DNA from: JAIQFL01 sp035295745
Lineage (GTDB): Bacteria; Acidobacteriota; Terriglobia; Bryobacterales; Bryobacteraceae
Length of the DNA: 64,000 nucleotides
Assembly (NCBI GenBank): GCA_035295745.1
Contig: DATGIL010000034.1
Coordinates: 124,001 to 188,000 of the forward strand
Direction of reading: 5' to 3'
Position 1 is the first letter of the stretch. Each line of letters opens with the position of its first letter. Made by a program: the position numbers and the translations under genes. The notes beneath the pieces are model-generated. The model searched no databases. It saw only the letters and a list, made by a program, of their open reading frames with translations, and had not been told where the DNA came from. Below, in pieces: positions 50,699 to 60,985 of this stretch.

Positions 50699-53600
50699 AT
50701 GAACCTACCGCTACAACGGTCCCAGTGTGATGAAGCGAACGTTTCGGAAGCCGAAACCGCTGCGTCCTCACGGCCAAGACGGCGATTTAACATGTGCAGC
50801 AAACTGCAAGTCTCTCTCTCAGGCATGCGGAAGCTCTTCCTTGGTCTTCTCATCTTCGCAACTTCGCTGGAAATGTCCGCTCAATCAGCGTCGACCGGGG
50901 CATTGATGGGCACTGTCACGGATCCAAGTGGAGCGGTTGTGCCGAATGCCAAGATTGCCTTGCGGCTGACCGCGGGGAACACGGCCCTTACAACACTAAC
51001 CGATTATCGCGGGGCATACCGTTTCGCCCTATTGCCCGCCGGCGAGTACGAGTTGACGGTGGAGTCAGTGGGCTTCGCGCCGGTGGTTGTGCATGGGGTT
51101 ACGATTCAAATCACTGAGGCGCGAAGCATGGTCACACAGCTGGCCCTCACAGGGAAAGCCGAGAAAGTGGAAGTCGTAGCCGACATTCCGCTTCTGCACA
51201 CCGACGGACCTGCGCTTGGAAGTGTCATCAATCACACGACCATTGCGGCGTTGCCCCTTGTGAATCGCAACTACACGCAGATTCTCGGCCTGACGGCCGG
51301 CACAAACACCGATGTTGTGGACGCAACACAACTGGGGGCGGGAAGCCAGGAGATTCGGGCGAACGGCGCACGAAGCGGAGACAACAACTTCCTGTTGAAT
51401 GGCGTAGATGCCAACAGCGATGGCTCCAACATGACCGAGGCAACTGCGAACAGCGGCGGAGGATTGGCTATACCCGCGCCGGATGCCATTCAGGAATTCA
51501 AAGTTCAGACTTCGCTTTACGATGCTCAATATGGCAGAGGGGGTGGAGCAAACGTTGTGGTGGAGACGCGATCGGGCACGTCCGAGTTGCATGGGAACGT
51601 CTACTACTTTGGCCGCAACGAAGCATTGGACTCGAACAACTTCTTTGCAAATTCCACCGGCGTGCGCCGAGGCGAGTTTCGCCGAAATCAACCCGGAGCC
51701 ACTTTGGGCGGGCCCCTGCCGTGGACTAAGAAGCAGACGTTCTACTTCGTTTCGTATCAGGCGACGCGGGATATCAATTCGGCCTCGCTCGCCAGCAGTG
51801 TGCGATCCCTGAGTCTCCCCCCGATTCCTCAGGTCCGCACGCCCACCTCATTGGGAAAGGTCTTCGGTGGTCAAACTGGTGCATTTGGCGGTGTCGCGGT
51901 CGCGACAGACGGGTCGAATATTAATCCGGTGGCGCTGAATCTTCTGAGCGCAAGAAATCCCGATGGATCTTTTGTGATCCCGAGCCCACAGATTGCTGGC
52001 AGCGGCATCAACTACACGGCTGTATTGCCAGGACACTATGACGAAGACCAGTTCAACGCCAACGTTGACCAAATCGTAAGCAAAGCAGATCGGCTATCGG
52101 CCAAATTCTTCTGGTCAAACTCTGACCAAACTGCGCCGTTCTCGGGGGCCAACGTGCCCGGGTTTCCGGCTGTTGGGGACTACGCAAACCGGAATCTTGC
52201 GATTACGTACACACACATATTCTCGCCGACTGTTGTCAATCAATTCCGTGGCGGATTCACACGCATAGCCGGCAGGAATTTTGCTCCAGGAACGTTAACG
52301 GCACAGGATGTCGGGATCACCAAAGTCGGTGGATACGACCAGACGAGCCTGCCGAACATGGAGGTTCTGGGTGCTTTCCAGCTAGGTCGTAGCAACAATG
52401 ACGTAGATACGACGGCGAATAATCATTTCTACTTCTCCGATATCGCATCCTTGGCGAAAGGAAAGCACAATCTCAGATTCGGGACGGAGATTTTTCGCAA
52501 TCAGTTCAACCAGGCGCCGGATCATACGGCTGGATCTCTGATCTTCCTCTCCTTTCCCGACTTTCTGCTTGGTTTACCGGGCGGGCCCGCCGGCTCTGGC
52601 GGCAATGGCACGGCGATATCCAATATTTATACGTCGCTGGACAGCGCCAACGTCCCGCATGTCGGGCTCCGCTCGACAGCGGCCGGTCTTTTCGCGGCCG
52701 ATGATTGGAAGGTCTCGCCCAAGCTTACGGTCAATTTAGGATTTCGCCTGGAGGTTAACGGCCAACAGAGCGAAACTCACGGGTTGATCTCGAACTTCGA
52801 CCCTGCGCTATACGTTCCGCCGGTGGCGGGTGGATTTACCAATCCCGACACATCTGGAATCGTTTTGGCGGGAAACTACAAAGGCCCGGCCCCTGCTGGG
52901 TTTCCGCGAAGCGATTCAACGCTGCTCGACAATCCGGTTCAAGTGCATCCCGAACCTCGCATCGGCGTCGCCTGGAAGCCGTTCTCATCACGCGACATCG
53001 TCATTAGAAGCGGCTATGGAATTTATGCGAATCGGCTCAGCTTTTACGGAGGAGCGACCATTCTCGCCTTTCTACCTCCATTCCAATTCTCAAAGCTGCT
53101 GATTGGCGCCGCCAATGCGGGAGCCAGCCTGCAGCAACCCCTCCCAGCATTGCCTCCGGCCTCGACCTTTCCCAACTTCATTGGCGCCATGCTGCCCGGC
53201 CTACCCTATACCGGAACCAGCACTCCTCTTCTCGGCAGCTTCATAACCTCCGACTTCAAGGAGGAAACGATCCAGCACTACGGCGTGGATATTGAAGGCC
53301 AGTACAAGAGCTATCTGTTTTCGATTGCTTATGCCGGTGCCACCGGAACTCACCTCGCTGTGATACGGAGCAATAATCAGCCCGCGCTGGCCAGCCCCTC
53401 TCATCCGGTAAATGGATTGACGACGAATTCCGCCACGAATGCCGCTGAACGCGTTCCATTTCTCGGCATTGGTCCCCCCGTATTTGAACTCCGAAGCGAC
53501 GCAACGTCTGACTACAACTCCTTCCAGGCCACAATCAACAAACGACTCGCCCACGGTCTTCAGTTCCTGGCGGCGTATACGTTCTCGAAGTCAATCGATA

Positions 53601-54325
53601 CCGCAGGGGACAGCCTCGGGTCGAGCACTTTCGGTTTTTACGGCAGCCCGACTTTTAGCGAGCAGACATTTAACGATCAAAACAATCCGCGCGGTCAGCG
53701 AGCGGTATCGGATTTCGACCGTACGCACAGATTCGTGGTCAGTTATATCTGGGAACTGCCGAAGCCGGCGAAGTTCCGCAAGGGGTTGTTCAGAAAATTG
53801 ACCAGTGGGTGGGCCATCTCCGGAAGCGTAACTCTTCAATCGGGGTTGCCATTCACAATCTACGACAGTGCGGCAGGCACGCTGTACGGACCGGCCACCT
53901 ATCTAACCACAGGAAGCCTCGCGCCTGGTGCCACCCTGGCGGAGGCCGCTCGGAGCGGCAGCGCGAGCAGTCGCGTCGGCGAGTTCTTCAACACGAACGC
54001 CTTTGTCCCCGCGCCCTATATTCCCGATGGGGGGGTGATCGCTGGGCAATTTCCCGTTTCGGGCGGGGGCACAATCTATGGAAACCTGGGGCGGAATAAC
54101 CTTAGAGGTCCAGATCAGCGCGACGTCGATGCCGGACTCATCAAGCGCACATCGCTCGGTGAAAAAGCCGGGCTGATTTTCCGCTGGGAATTCTTCAATC
54201 TTTTGAATCGCCCTAATTTTGCGAATCCCGCAAGTGATGTCTCTAGCCCAGGCACGTTCGGAAAGATCACCTCAATGAGCGTGAATTCTCGCATCATGCA
54301 ATACGCATTGAAACTTGAGTTCTAA
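50699..54325 (+). CDS. Oar-like TonB-dependent receptor with carboxypeptidase regulatory domain
   Basis: The 1208-residue protein is taken from ATG 50699, which has GGGAG 7 nt ahead; the secretion signal itself starts at M43 (MRKLFLGLLIFATSLEMSAQ), so ATG 50825 is an alternative start. After it come the Ig-like carboxypeptidase regulatory domain (GALMGTVTDPSGAVVPNAKI, GEYELTVESVGF), a plug (NNFLLNGVDANSDGSNMTEA, RSGTSELHGNVYYFGRNEAL) and a 22-strand-like barrel. The end is an aromatic-terminated strand (QYALKLEF). Acidobacterial Oar proteins bind polymers or nutrients at the surface; the ligand is not known. The kinase gene starts 3 nt after its stop. Confidence 0.9.
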   Translation: MNLPLQRSQCDEANVSEAETAASSRPRRRFNMCSKLQVSLSGMRKLFLGLLIFATSLEMSAQSASTGALMGTVTDPSGAVVPNAKIALRLTAGNTALTTLTDYRGAYRFALLPAGEYELTVESVGFAPVVVHGVTIQITEARSMVTQLALTGKAEKVEVVADIPLLHTDGPALGSVINHTTIAALPLVNRNYTQILGLTAGTNTDVVDATQLGAGSQEIRANGARSGDNNFLLNGVDANSDGSNMTEATANSGGGLAIPAPDAIQEFKVQTSLYDAQYGRGGGANVVVETRSGTSELHGNVYYFGRNEALDSNNFFANSTGVRRGEFRRNQPGATLGGPLPWTKKQTFYFVSYQATRDINSASLASSVRSLSLPPIPQVRTPTSLGKVFGGQTGAFGGVAVATDGSNINPVALNLLSARNPDGSFVIPSPQIAGSGINYTAVLPGHYDEDQFNANVDQIVSKADRLSAKFFWSNSDQTAPFSGANVPGFPAVGDYANRNLAITYTHIFSPTVVNQFRGGFTRIAGRNFAPGTLTAQDVGITKVGGYDQTSLPNMEVLGAFQLGRSNNDVDTTANNHFYFSDIASLAKGKHNLRFGTEIFRNQFNQAPDHTAGSLIFLSFPDFLLGLPGGPAGSGGNGTAISNIYTSLDSANVPHVGLRSTAAGLFAADDWKVSPKLTVNLGFRLEVNGQQSETHGLISNFDPALYVPPVAGGFTNPDTSGIVLAGNYKGPAPAGFPRSDSTLLDNPVQVHPEPRIGVAWKPFSSRDIVIRSGYGIYANRLSFYGGATILAFLPPFQFSKLLIGAANAGASLQQPLPALPPASTFPNFIGAMLPGLPYTGTSTPLLGSFITSDFKEETIQHYGVDIEGQYKSYLFSIAYAGATGTHLAVIRSNNQPALASPSHPVNGLTTNSATNAAERVPFLGIGPPVFELRSDATSDYNSFQATINKRLAHGLQFLAAYTFSKSIDTAGDSLGSSTFGFYGSPTFSEQTFNDQNNPRGQRAVSDFDRTHRFVVSYIWELPKPAKFRKGLFRKLTSGWAISGSVTLQSGLPFTIYDSAAGTLYGPATYLTTGSLAPGATLAEAARSGSASSRVGEFFNTNAFVPAPYIPDGGVIAGQFPVSGGGTIYGNLGRNNLRGPDQRDVDAGLIKRTSLGEKAGLIFRWEFFNLLNRPNFANPASDVSSPGTFGKITSMSVNSRIMQYALKLEF

Positions 54326-54328
54326 TAT

Positions 54329-57300
54329 GTGAAGGTGATTTCGCAATACAAGCTGGAACCGCTTCGGAAGGATGGAGAGTTCATCCTCTATCGCGGCGTG
54401 CCGCGGGAAGGGGCGGAGGCGAATCAGAACGCAATCCTCGCGTTGTCGCCGCTCATCGACCATCCCGCTCCCGCAACCGTCAAAAAACTAGAGCACGAAT
54501 TCGCGCTGAAGGACGAACTCGATCCGGCATGGGCCGTTCGGCCGATTACTCTTACACAACAACAGGGGCGGGCCCTGTTATTGTTCGAAGCTCCCAACGG
54601 AGAGCCGCTCGACCGGTTGGTGGGCCAACCATTAGAGATGAGGCAGTTCCTGCGCATTGGGATCGCCCTGGCTGGATCGCTCGGCCATGTCCACCGGCGC
54701 GGCCTGGTCCACAAGGACATCAGGCCGGCCAATGTATTCTCAAACGGAGCCATGGATCAGGCTTGGCTAACGGGTTTCGGCATTGCCTCCCGTTTGCCGC
54801 GCGAGCGCCGCGCCCCGGAACCACCGGAATTGATCGTGGGAACATTGGCCTACATGGCCCCCGAGCAAACGGGCAGAATGAATCGTTCGATCGATTCGCG
54901 TAGCGATCTTTACGCCTTCGGAGTCACACTTTACGAACTGTTGACTGGCAGTCCCCCTTTCTCCGCTTCCGATCCGATGGAGTGGGTTCACTGTCACATC
55001 GCCAGGCCGCCGCTCTCACCCGCTGAACAGCGGCCGGATATTCCATACGCTGTCTCCGCAATCGTTCTGAAGCTGCTCGCCAAGACCCCCGAAGAACGCT
55101 ATCAAACCGCGGCCGGCGTGGAAAGTGACCTAGGGCGATGTCTCGAGGACTGGGAAGGTCAGTGTTTGGTTCGCGACTTCCCGTTGGGACAGGACGACAA
55201 GCCAGACCGCCTTGTGATTTCGGAAAAACTTTACGGCCGCGAGCACGACGTCGAAACTTTACTCGCCTCCTTCGACCGGGTTGTGGAGCATGGCAGGCCG
55301 GAATTGGTACTGATCTCTGGATATTCAGGCATCGGGAAGTCGTCCCTTGTGAATGAGCTGCACAAGTCGTTAGTTCCGCCGCGAGGCCTCTTTGCATCCG
55401 GCAAATTCGATCAACTCAAGCGCGACGTTCCCTACGCCACTGTGGCTCAGGCCCTCCGGACTCTGATTCGTCAGCTCCTCGGCAAATCGGAGGACGAGCT
55501 GAGCAGGTGGCGGGACCAACTTCGGCAGGCTCTGGACCCTAATGGTGGCCTAGTCACCGACCTCATCCCTGAGTTGAAGTACATAATTGGAGAGCAGGCG
55601 GCAGTGCCAGACGTCGCGCCGGCAGCGACAAAGGTCCGCTTCCAGATGGCTCTTCGGGGGCTGATTGGTGTATTTGCGCGAGCCGAGCATCCGTTGGCGC
55701 TCTTCCTCGATGATCTGCAGTGGCTCGACGCAGCGACGCTCGACCTGTTGGAAAGCATCTTGATCGAGTCCGAGCCTCAGCACCTGCTTCTCGTCGGCGC
55801 CTATCGAGACAACGAGGTCGATGCGGCGCATCCGCTGATGCGGAAGCTCTCAGCGCTCCGACGAAGCGGGGTGGTCGCGCAAGAGGTCGTGCTGGGGCCG
55901 CTGACGCAGGAAGATCTTACTCATTGGTTCGCGGATGCATTGCAGACCGAGACCGAATGCGCCCGGCCACTGGCGAACCTCGTGCACACGAAAACCGGGG
56001 GCAATCCGTTTTTCGCCAGTCAGGTCTTGCACGAGTTAGTCGACGATGACCTCCTCACTTTCGAATCCGCTGATTGCGGCTGGCGCTGGAACATCGAGGC
56101 CATTCAGGCCAAAGGATACACCGAAAACGTAGTCGGCCTCATGGTGGGCAAGTTGAACCGGCTCGCTCTCACAACCCAAGAGGCATTGAAGGCGTTGGCC
56201 TGTCTGGGCAACAGGGCGGAATCCTCAACTCTAGCGATGATTCACGGAACTACCGAGGAGCAGCTTCACTCTCATCTCTGGGACGCGCTCCTCCTGGAAC
56301 TGGTCGTCCGTGCGGACGATTCCTACCGATTCGTGCACGACCGGGTTCAGGAGGCTGCCTACGCTCTCGTTCCGGTGGAGCAGCGTGCCGCGCAGCATCT
56401 TCGGATCGGTAGGCTTCTGGCCAGCCAGACCGAATCAGACCAGCGGGAAGAAGCCGTCTTCGAGATCGCCGGCCATTTCAACCGCGCCGCAGATCTCCTT
56501 GTGTCACAAAAGGAGCGCGAAGGGGTTGCAGCACTCAATCTAGCTGCGGGCAAACGCGCGAAAAAAGCGGCCGCGTTTGTTTCGGCCCTAAACTATTTGA
56601 CAGCCGGTGCGGACTTGGTTGCAGCCGAGTGGCGGCGCCACGACCTGGTCTTCGAGCTGGAACTTCATCGAGCCGAGTGCGAGTACCTGACCGGGGAAGT
56701 AACGGCCGCTGAGCAACGCTTGACGAACCTCTCTGCCCGTGCGTCGAGTATCACGGAGTTGGCTGCGGTGGTTTGCCTGCAGGCAGACGTCTATTTCGCC
56801 CTCCAGAAACCCGAGCGCGGAGTATGGGAGGGCGCCGAATTCCTGCGTCAGGCCGGCTACCCGATCCCGCTCGGCCCAACGGAATTGGAGGCGCGGGCCG
56901 CCTACGATACAGTTTATTCCAGGCTCGAGGGCTTGGGAATTGACGAGATCGCCGCGCTGCCGTTGATGACTGACCCGACGTCGCGGGCAACCCTCGATGT
57001 ATTGGCGAAGATCTCGCCATGTGCCGCAACCACGAATTGGATCTTCGATATCTTGTGCACTTGCGCTGCGGTCTCCCTCACTCTGGAGCATGGCACCCAC
57101 GACGCATCGTGCCGGGCCTTTTCCGTGCTCGGGTACCTCGCCGCATGGCGGTACGGCAATTTCGAAGCCTCCTTTCGCATCAGCCAGATCGGTTATCAAT
57201 TAGTCGAACGCACCGGGTTGCGGCGTTTTGAGGGTTTCGTCTGTCTGACCTTCTCGACATTGGTATTGCCGTGGGCGAAGCACGTCGTGAGTTGCCGTCC

Positions 57301-60211
57301 CGTGATCCACAGGACCTTCGAGGTCGCCCACAACACCGGAGATCGCTTCTGGGCAGTGGAGAGCTGCCCCATTCTGCTTGCGAACCTTCTCATGGCGGGT
57401 GATTCGCTTGTCGAGGTAGAGCAGGAGGCCGAATCTCGCGTGGCCTTTTGCCGATCGGATGTGTTCTCCGATTACACCGACACTGTTCGCACGCAGCTTG
57501 CGTTGACAAAAAACCTCCGCGGTCGGACGCGCCGGTTCGGCTCGCTCGACGACGACCAGTTCGATGAGCTTCAGATCGAGAACCATTTCCTGAGCGACCC
57601 CCATGTGTCGGCGGCCGAATGCTGGTACTGGATTCGCAAGATGCAGGCTCGCTTCCTGGCCGGAGATTACATTCCGGCCCTCGACGCCGCGCGTCGAGCG
57701 CAAGGCCTGTTGCATCATTCGCCCGGTATGGTCGAACGGATCGAGCACGAATTCTATTGCGGACTCACGCATGCCGCCCACTGCGAATCTCTCTCCGGCG
57801 ACGGTGCGCAGCAGCATCTGGAGGCGATTGCCGCCCATCATCGGGAGATCGAGAACTGGGCCCGGTATTGCCCCGAGAACTTCGAGAACCGCGCTGCCCT
57901 TCTCGCCGCGGAGATCGCACGCATCGAAGCGCGGGACTACGATGCCATAAGGCTGTACGAGCATGCCATCCAGTCGGCGCGCAAAAGCGGGTTTGTCAAC
58001 AGTGAAGCGGTCGCTTATGAGCGCGCCGCTGCTTTTTACCGTGCACGCGGATTCGACCAATTCGCCGACGTGTACATGCGCAGCGCCCGCGCCTGTTACG
58101 CCACTTGGGGCGCGGATGGAAAAGTGCGGCAACTCGACCGGTTGCATCCGCACCTGAAGCAGTACGAGGGGCGGCCGGATCCATCGCGAACGGTAGAAGC
58201 GCCGGTAGAGCAGCTCGATTTGCCGGCCGTGCTTAAGGTTCTACAGGCCGTGTCCGGCGAGATCGATCTGGAGAAACTGATCGGCACAGTCATGCGATTG
58301 GGTCTGGAGCACGCAGGCGCGGACCGTGGATTGCTCGTCCTTCCGCGAGGCAGCGACTATCGAGTCGAGGCCGAAGCCGGTATCGGTAACGAGGGGGTCA
58401 CCGTCACGCAACGCGGCTCGAGCGTCACTGGTGAAGAGCTTCCGGAGTCGGCCCTCAACTTCGTGCTCCGCACCAGCGAGGCCGTGCTCCTGCACGACGC
58501 TTCAGTCGGCAACAGCTTTTCCGGCGATGCATACATTCGCCAGCGCCGTCCGCGCTCCCTGCTTTGCATGCCGTTGGTCAAGCAAACGCGCCTGGTTGGC
58601 GTCCTATACCTGGAAAACTCCCTGACCCCCGGGGCTTTCTCGCCCGACCGGATGATTTTGCTTAAACTGCTCGCCTCCGAAGCAGCCATATCGATCGAAA
58701 ACGCACGGCTCTATCGCGATCTTCAAGAGCGTGACGCGAGGTTCCGGCGGCTCATCGACGCCAATATCATTGGCATCTTCATCTTTCACGCCGATGGCCG
58801 GGTATTCGACGCGAACGATGAGTTCCTACGCATCGTCGGGTACAGCCGGGAAGATTTAGTCTCAGGCCGTCTACGCTGGACCGCTTTCACTATGCCCGAA
58901 TCGATTGAGCTTGATTCTCGCTTGCTGGAAGAGCTCCAGAAGGGCGCAGCCATGAAGTCGGAGGAGCGGGAGCTTGTGAGAAAAGACGGCACACGTGTGC
59001 CGGTGTTGGCCGGCGGCACGATGTTCGACGGAGCGCCCGATGAGGGAGTCGCGTTCGTTATCGACTTGACCGAGTTGAGGCGAGTGGAGCGGGCACTTCA
59101 CGAAAGCCGGCACGAGGCCCGGCTCGTCGTGGAAACCATTCCCGGTATGGTCGCCATATTGACGCCCGCAGCGGAGGTTGAGGCCGTCAACCGCCAGCTT
59201 GTCGAGTACTGTGGCCAGCCGCTGGAAGCCATGCGGCAATGGAGTACGAATGGCACCATACACTCTGAAGACCTGTCACGCATCACCCGAGCGTTTACAC
59301 ACTCCGGGGCGTCAGGCGAGCCATACGACTTCGAAGCCCGCCTCCGGCGTTTCGACGGCGCCTATCGTTGGTTTCAGGTCCGCGGGCTTCCTCTACACGA
59401 CACTAGCGGAGAAATCGTTCGCTGGTACGTTCTACTTTCCGATATCGACGATCGTAAACGGGCCGAGTCCGAACTCCGCCAACTCCACGAGCGCTTCGTG
59501 GATGCGCAGCGGCTCGCGGCTTTGAATACGCTGACTGCATCCATCGCACACGAGGTCAATCAGCCGCTCTCGGGTATCCTCACCAATACCGGTACGTGCA
59601 TTCGCATGCTGAATTCCGAGCCACCGGACGTGGATGGGGCGCGTACAACCGTCAAGCGCGCAATTCGCGATTGTCAGCGCGCTTCTGACGTGATCACGCG
59701 ACTGCGGGCTATGTTTAGCAAAAAGGAATTCAGGTTGGAGTCCGTGGATCTAAACGACGCAACGCGGGAGGTCGTCGCACTATCGATGAACGATCTTCAG
59801 CGGAATCGCGTGGTGCTCCATCTGGAATTGGCTGACCCTTTGCCCACTATAATGGGCGATCGCATCCAACTCCAGCAGGTCATCCTGAACCTGCTACGCA
59901 ATGCCTCCGACGCGATGGCAGCCGTTGAAGATCGTCCAAGGCATATGGTGGTGAAGACCGAAACAGACGGCGAATCGCGTATTCGCGTCACGGTTCAGGA
60001 TGCTGGTGTGGGCCTCCCCCAGGAGAGCGTCGGCAAGCTGTTCGATGCATTCTTCACGACGAAGCAAGGGGGCATGGGAATCGGGCTGTCCGTCAGTCGT
60101 TCGATCATCGAGAGACATCACGGGAGAATGTGGGCCCAACCGAACGACGGTCCAGGCGCAACTTTTGCGTTCTCCATTCCGGTGGGTAACGAAGCCCCCA
60201 CAAGAACATAG
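54329..60211 (+). CDS. Trifunctional pseudokinase/AAA ATPase/GAF-PAS sensor histidine kinase
   Basis: The 1960-residue protein has these parts. A Ser/Thr kinase-like domain (1-270) keeps HKDIRPANV, but the DFG motif reads TGFGIA and no Lys is seen in the VAIK position, so it is probably a pseudokinase. An AAA_16 ATPase follows (Walker A GYSGIGKSS near 332, Walker B LALFLDDLQWLD), then a helical-repeat region (about 680-1290) and GAF (about 1310-1460). Two PAS domains begin near 1467 and 1592. The histidine kinase has IAHEVNQPLSGILTN with His near 1738, and an ATPase with G2 QGGMGIGLSVSRSIIERH. It starts at GTG 54329, 3 nt after the receptor stop. It most likely signals to the same response regulators as the paralogous kinase at 41590 (inference). 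Confidence 0.92.
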   Translation: MKVISQYKLEPLRKDGEFILYRGVPREGAEANQNAILALSPLIDHPAPATVKKLEHEFALKDELDPAWAVRPITLTQQQGRALLLFEAPNGEPLDRLVGQPLEMRQFLRIGIALAGSLGHVHRRGLVHKDIRPANVFSNGAMDQAWLTGFGIASRLPRERRAPEPPELIVGTLAYMAPEQTGRMNRSIDSRSDLYAFGVTLYELLTGSPPFSASDPMEWVHCHIARPPLSPAEQRPDIPYAVSAIVLKLLAKTPEERYQTAAGVESDLGRCLEDWEGQCLVRDFPLGQDDKPDRLVISEKLYGREHDVETLLASFDRVVEHGRPELVLISGYSGIGKSSLVNELHKSLVPPRGLFASGKFDQLKRDVPYATVAQALRTLIRQLLGKSEDELSRWRDQLRQALDPNGGLVTDLIPELKYIIGEQAAVPDVAPAATKVRFQMALRGLIGVFARAEHPLALFLDDLQWLDAATLDLLESILIESEPQHLLLVGAYRDNEVDAAHPLMRKLSALRRSGVVAQEVVLGPLTQEDLTHWFADALQTETECARPLANLVHTKTGGNPFFASQVLHELVDDDLLTFESADCGWRWNIEAIQAKGYTENVVGLMVGKLNRLALTTQEALKALACLGNRAESSTLAMIHGTTEEQLHSHLWDALLLELVVRADDSYRFVHDRVQEAAYALVPVEQRAAQHLRIGRLLASQTESDQREEAVFEIAGHFNRAADLLVSQKEREGVAALNLAAGKRAKKAAAFVSALNYLTAGADLVAAEWRRHDLVFELELHRAECEYLTGEVTAAEQRLTNLSARASSITELAAVVCLQADVYFALQKPERGVWEGAEFLRQAGYPIPLGPTELEARAAYDTVYSRLEGLGIDEIAALPLMTDPTSRATLDVLAKISPCAATTNWIFDILCTCAAVSLTLEHGTHDASCRAFSVLGYLAAWRYGNFEASFRISQIGYQLVERTGLRRFEGFVCLTFSTLVLPWAKHVVSCRPVIHRTFEVAHNTGDRFWAVESCPILLANLLMAGDSLVEVEQEAESRVAFCRSDVFSDYTDTVRTQLALTKNLRGRTRRFGSLDDDQFDELQIENHFLSDPHVSAAECWYWIRKMQARFLAGDYIPALDAARRAQGLLHHSPGMVERIEHEFYCGLTHAAHCESLSGDGAQQHLEAIAAHHREIENWARYCPENFENRAALLAAEIARIEARDYDAIRLYEHAIQSARKSGFVNSEAVAYERAAAFYRARGFDQFADVYMRSARACYATWGADGKVRQLDRLHPHLKQYEGRPDPSRTVEAPVEQLDLPAVLKVLQAVSGEIDLEKLIGTVMRLGLEHAGADRGLLVLPRGSDYRVEAEAGIGNEGVTVTQRGSSVTGEELPESALNFVLRTSEAVLLHDASVGNSFSGDAYIRQRRPRSLLCMPLVKQTRLVGVLYLENSLTPGAFSPDRMILLKLLASEAAISIENARLYRDLQERDARFRRLIDANIIGIFIFHADGRVFDANDEFLRIVGYSREDLVSGRLRWTAFTMPESIELDSRLLEELQKGAAMKSEERELVRKDGTRVPVLAGGTMFDGAPDEGVAFVIDLTELRRVERALHESRHEARLVVETIPGMVAILTPAAEVEAVNRQLVEYCGQPLEAMRQWSTNGTIHSEDLSRITRAFTHSGASGEPYDFEARLRRFDGAYRWFQVRGLPLHDTSGEIVRWYVLLSDIDDRKRAESELRQLHERFVDAQRLAALNTLTASIAHEVNQPLSGILTNTGTCIRMLNSEPPDVDGARTTVKRAIRDCQRASDVITRLRAMFSKKEFRLESVDLNDATREVVALSMNDLQRNRVVLHLELADPLPTIMGDRIQLQQVILNLLRNASDAMAAVEDRPRHMVVKTETDGESRIRVTVQDAGVGLPQESVGKLFDAFFTTKQGGMGIGLSVSRSIIERHHGRMWAQPNDGPGATFAFSIPVGNEAPTRT

Positions 60212-60985
60212 CGTGATGAGCCGATTTCTTCAGCCTGATTTATTAATCGCAACATCGAGCCATCTGAAGACCGCGTGGCCGCGACGGCGGCTCCGGCCAC
60301 CCCGCAGGTTCCGGGTCTCTTCCTGGCTGATGATGCGGCCAATAGTGGGTTAATTTCGTCTATACAGAATTAGGGAATTGGGCCCCCCACACGGGTCCGT
60401 TATTCTGTTGTCGATCAGCGTCCTCGCCCTGAGGACTGAGTGAGTTGCAGCCGATTCATCAAATCGCCGGGTTCTCGCCCTTCCGCACTCAAACAGACCT
60501 TCATCGTCTTTTCCCGTCTCAATGAGGCGCGAGTATTTGTCGGCACCCGATAGCTGATCTGTCGAGATAACATCTCGAAACATGGCCAGTGCATTCTAAG
60601 TGTCATCGGAACGACACAATGTCCGACTATCGTCGGTACTCTCGGCAGTTTGACGCACAGTCGGCCGATGTTACTGGCTTTCAAGAGCCTCCTTGTGGAG
60701 AGCTGATTGCACTGTCACCAGCGACAGTATTGCAACGAACAGGGACCGCAAATGCCAGAGCATGCCCACTTCCATCGGACGAGTCAGTTGACGGCTGGCG
60801 AACTCTCAGATGGTACCGCCGACATTGACGATGCCCGTCCGCTGAAACTGAAAAGGCCGGGCGGCGAAAGAAGGAGCCGCATCGTTGGCGGTGAAGTTAC
60901 AGGGCAATACCAAAGTCCAATTGTTCTGCTTTCGTTAGTTTGCTCAAATTGACTCGTAAGTTAGATCCGCTCGAAAGGAGCTGAG
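60212..60985. other. 774-bp intergenic region with box P4, no gene seen
   Basis: No open frame here looks like a gene on either strand. The only recognisable element is the regulatory box near its right end and a GAAAGGAGC ribosome site 6-7 nt before ATG 60986. Confidence 0.5.
60906..60916 (+). promoter_or_regulatory. Promoter box P4 before the acyl-CoA dehydrogenase operon
   Basis: AATACCAAAGT followed by CCAATTGTTC, 80 bp ahead of ATG 60986. The upstream half-site is not clear (GAAGT lies 2 bp off register). The box and spacing match P1. Confidence 0.65.
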
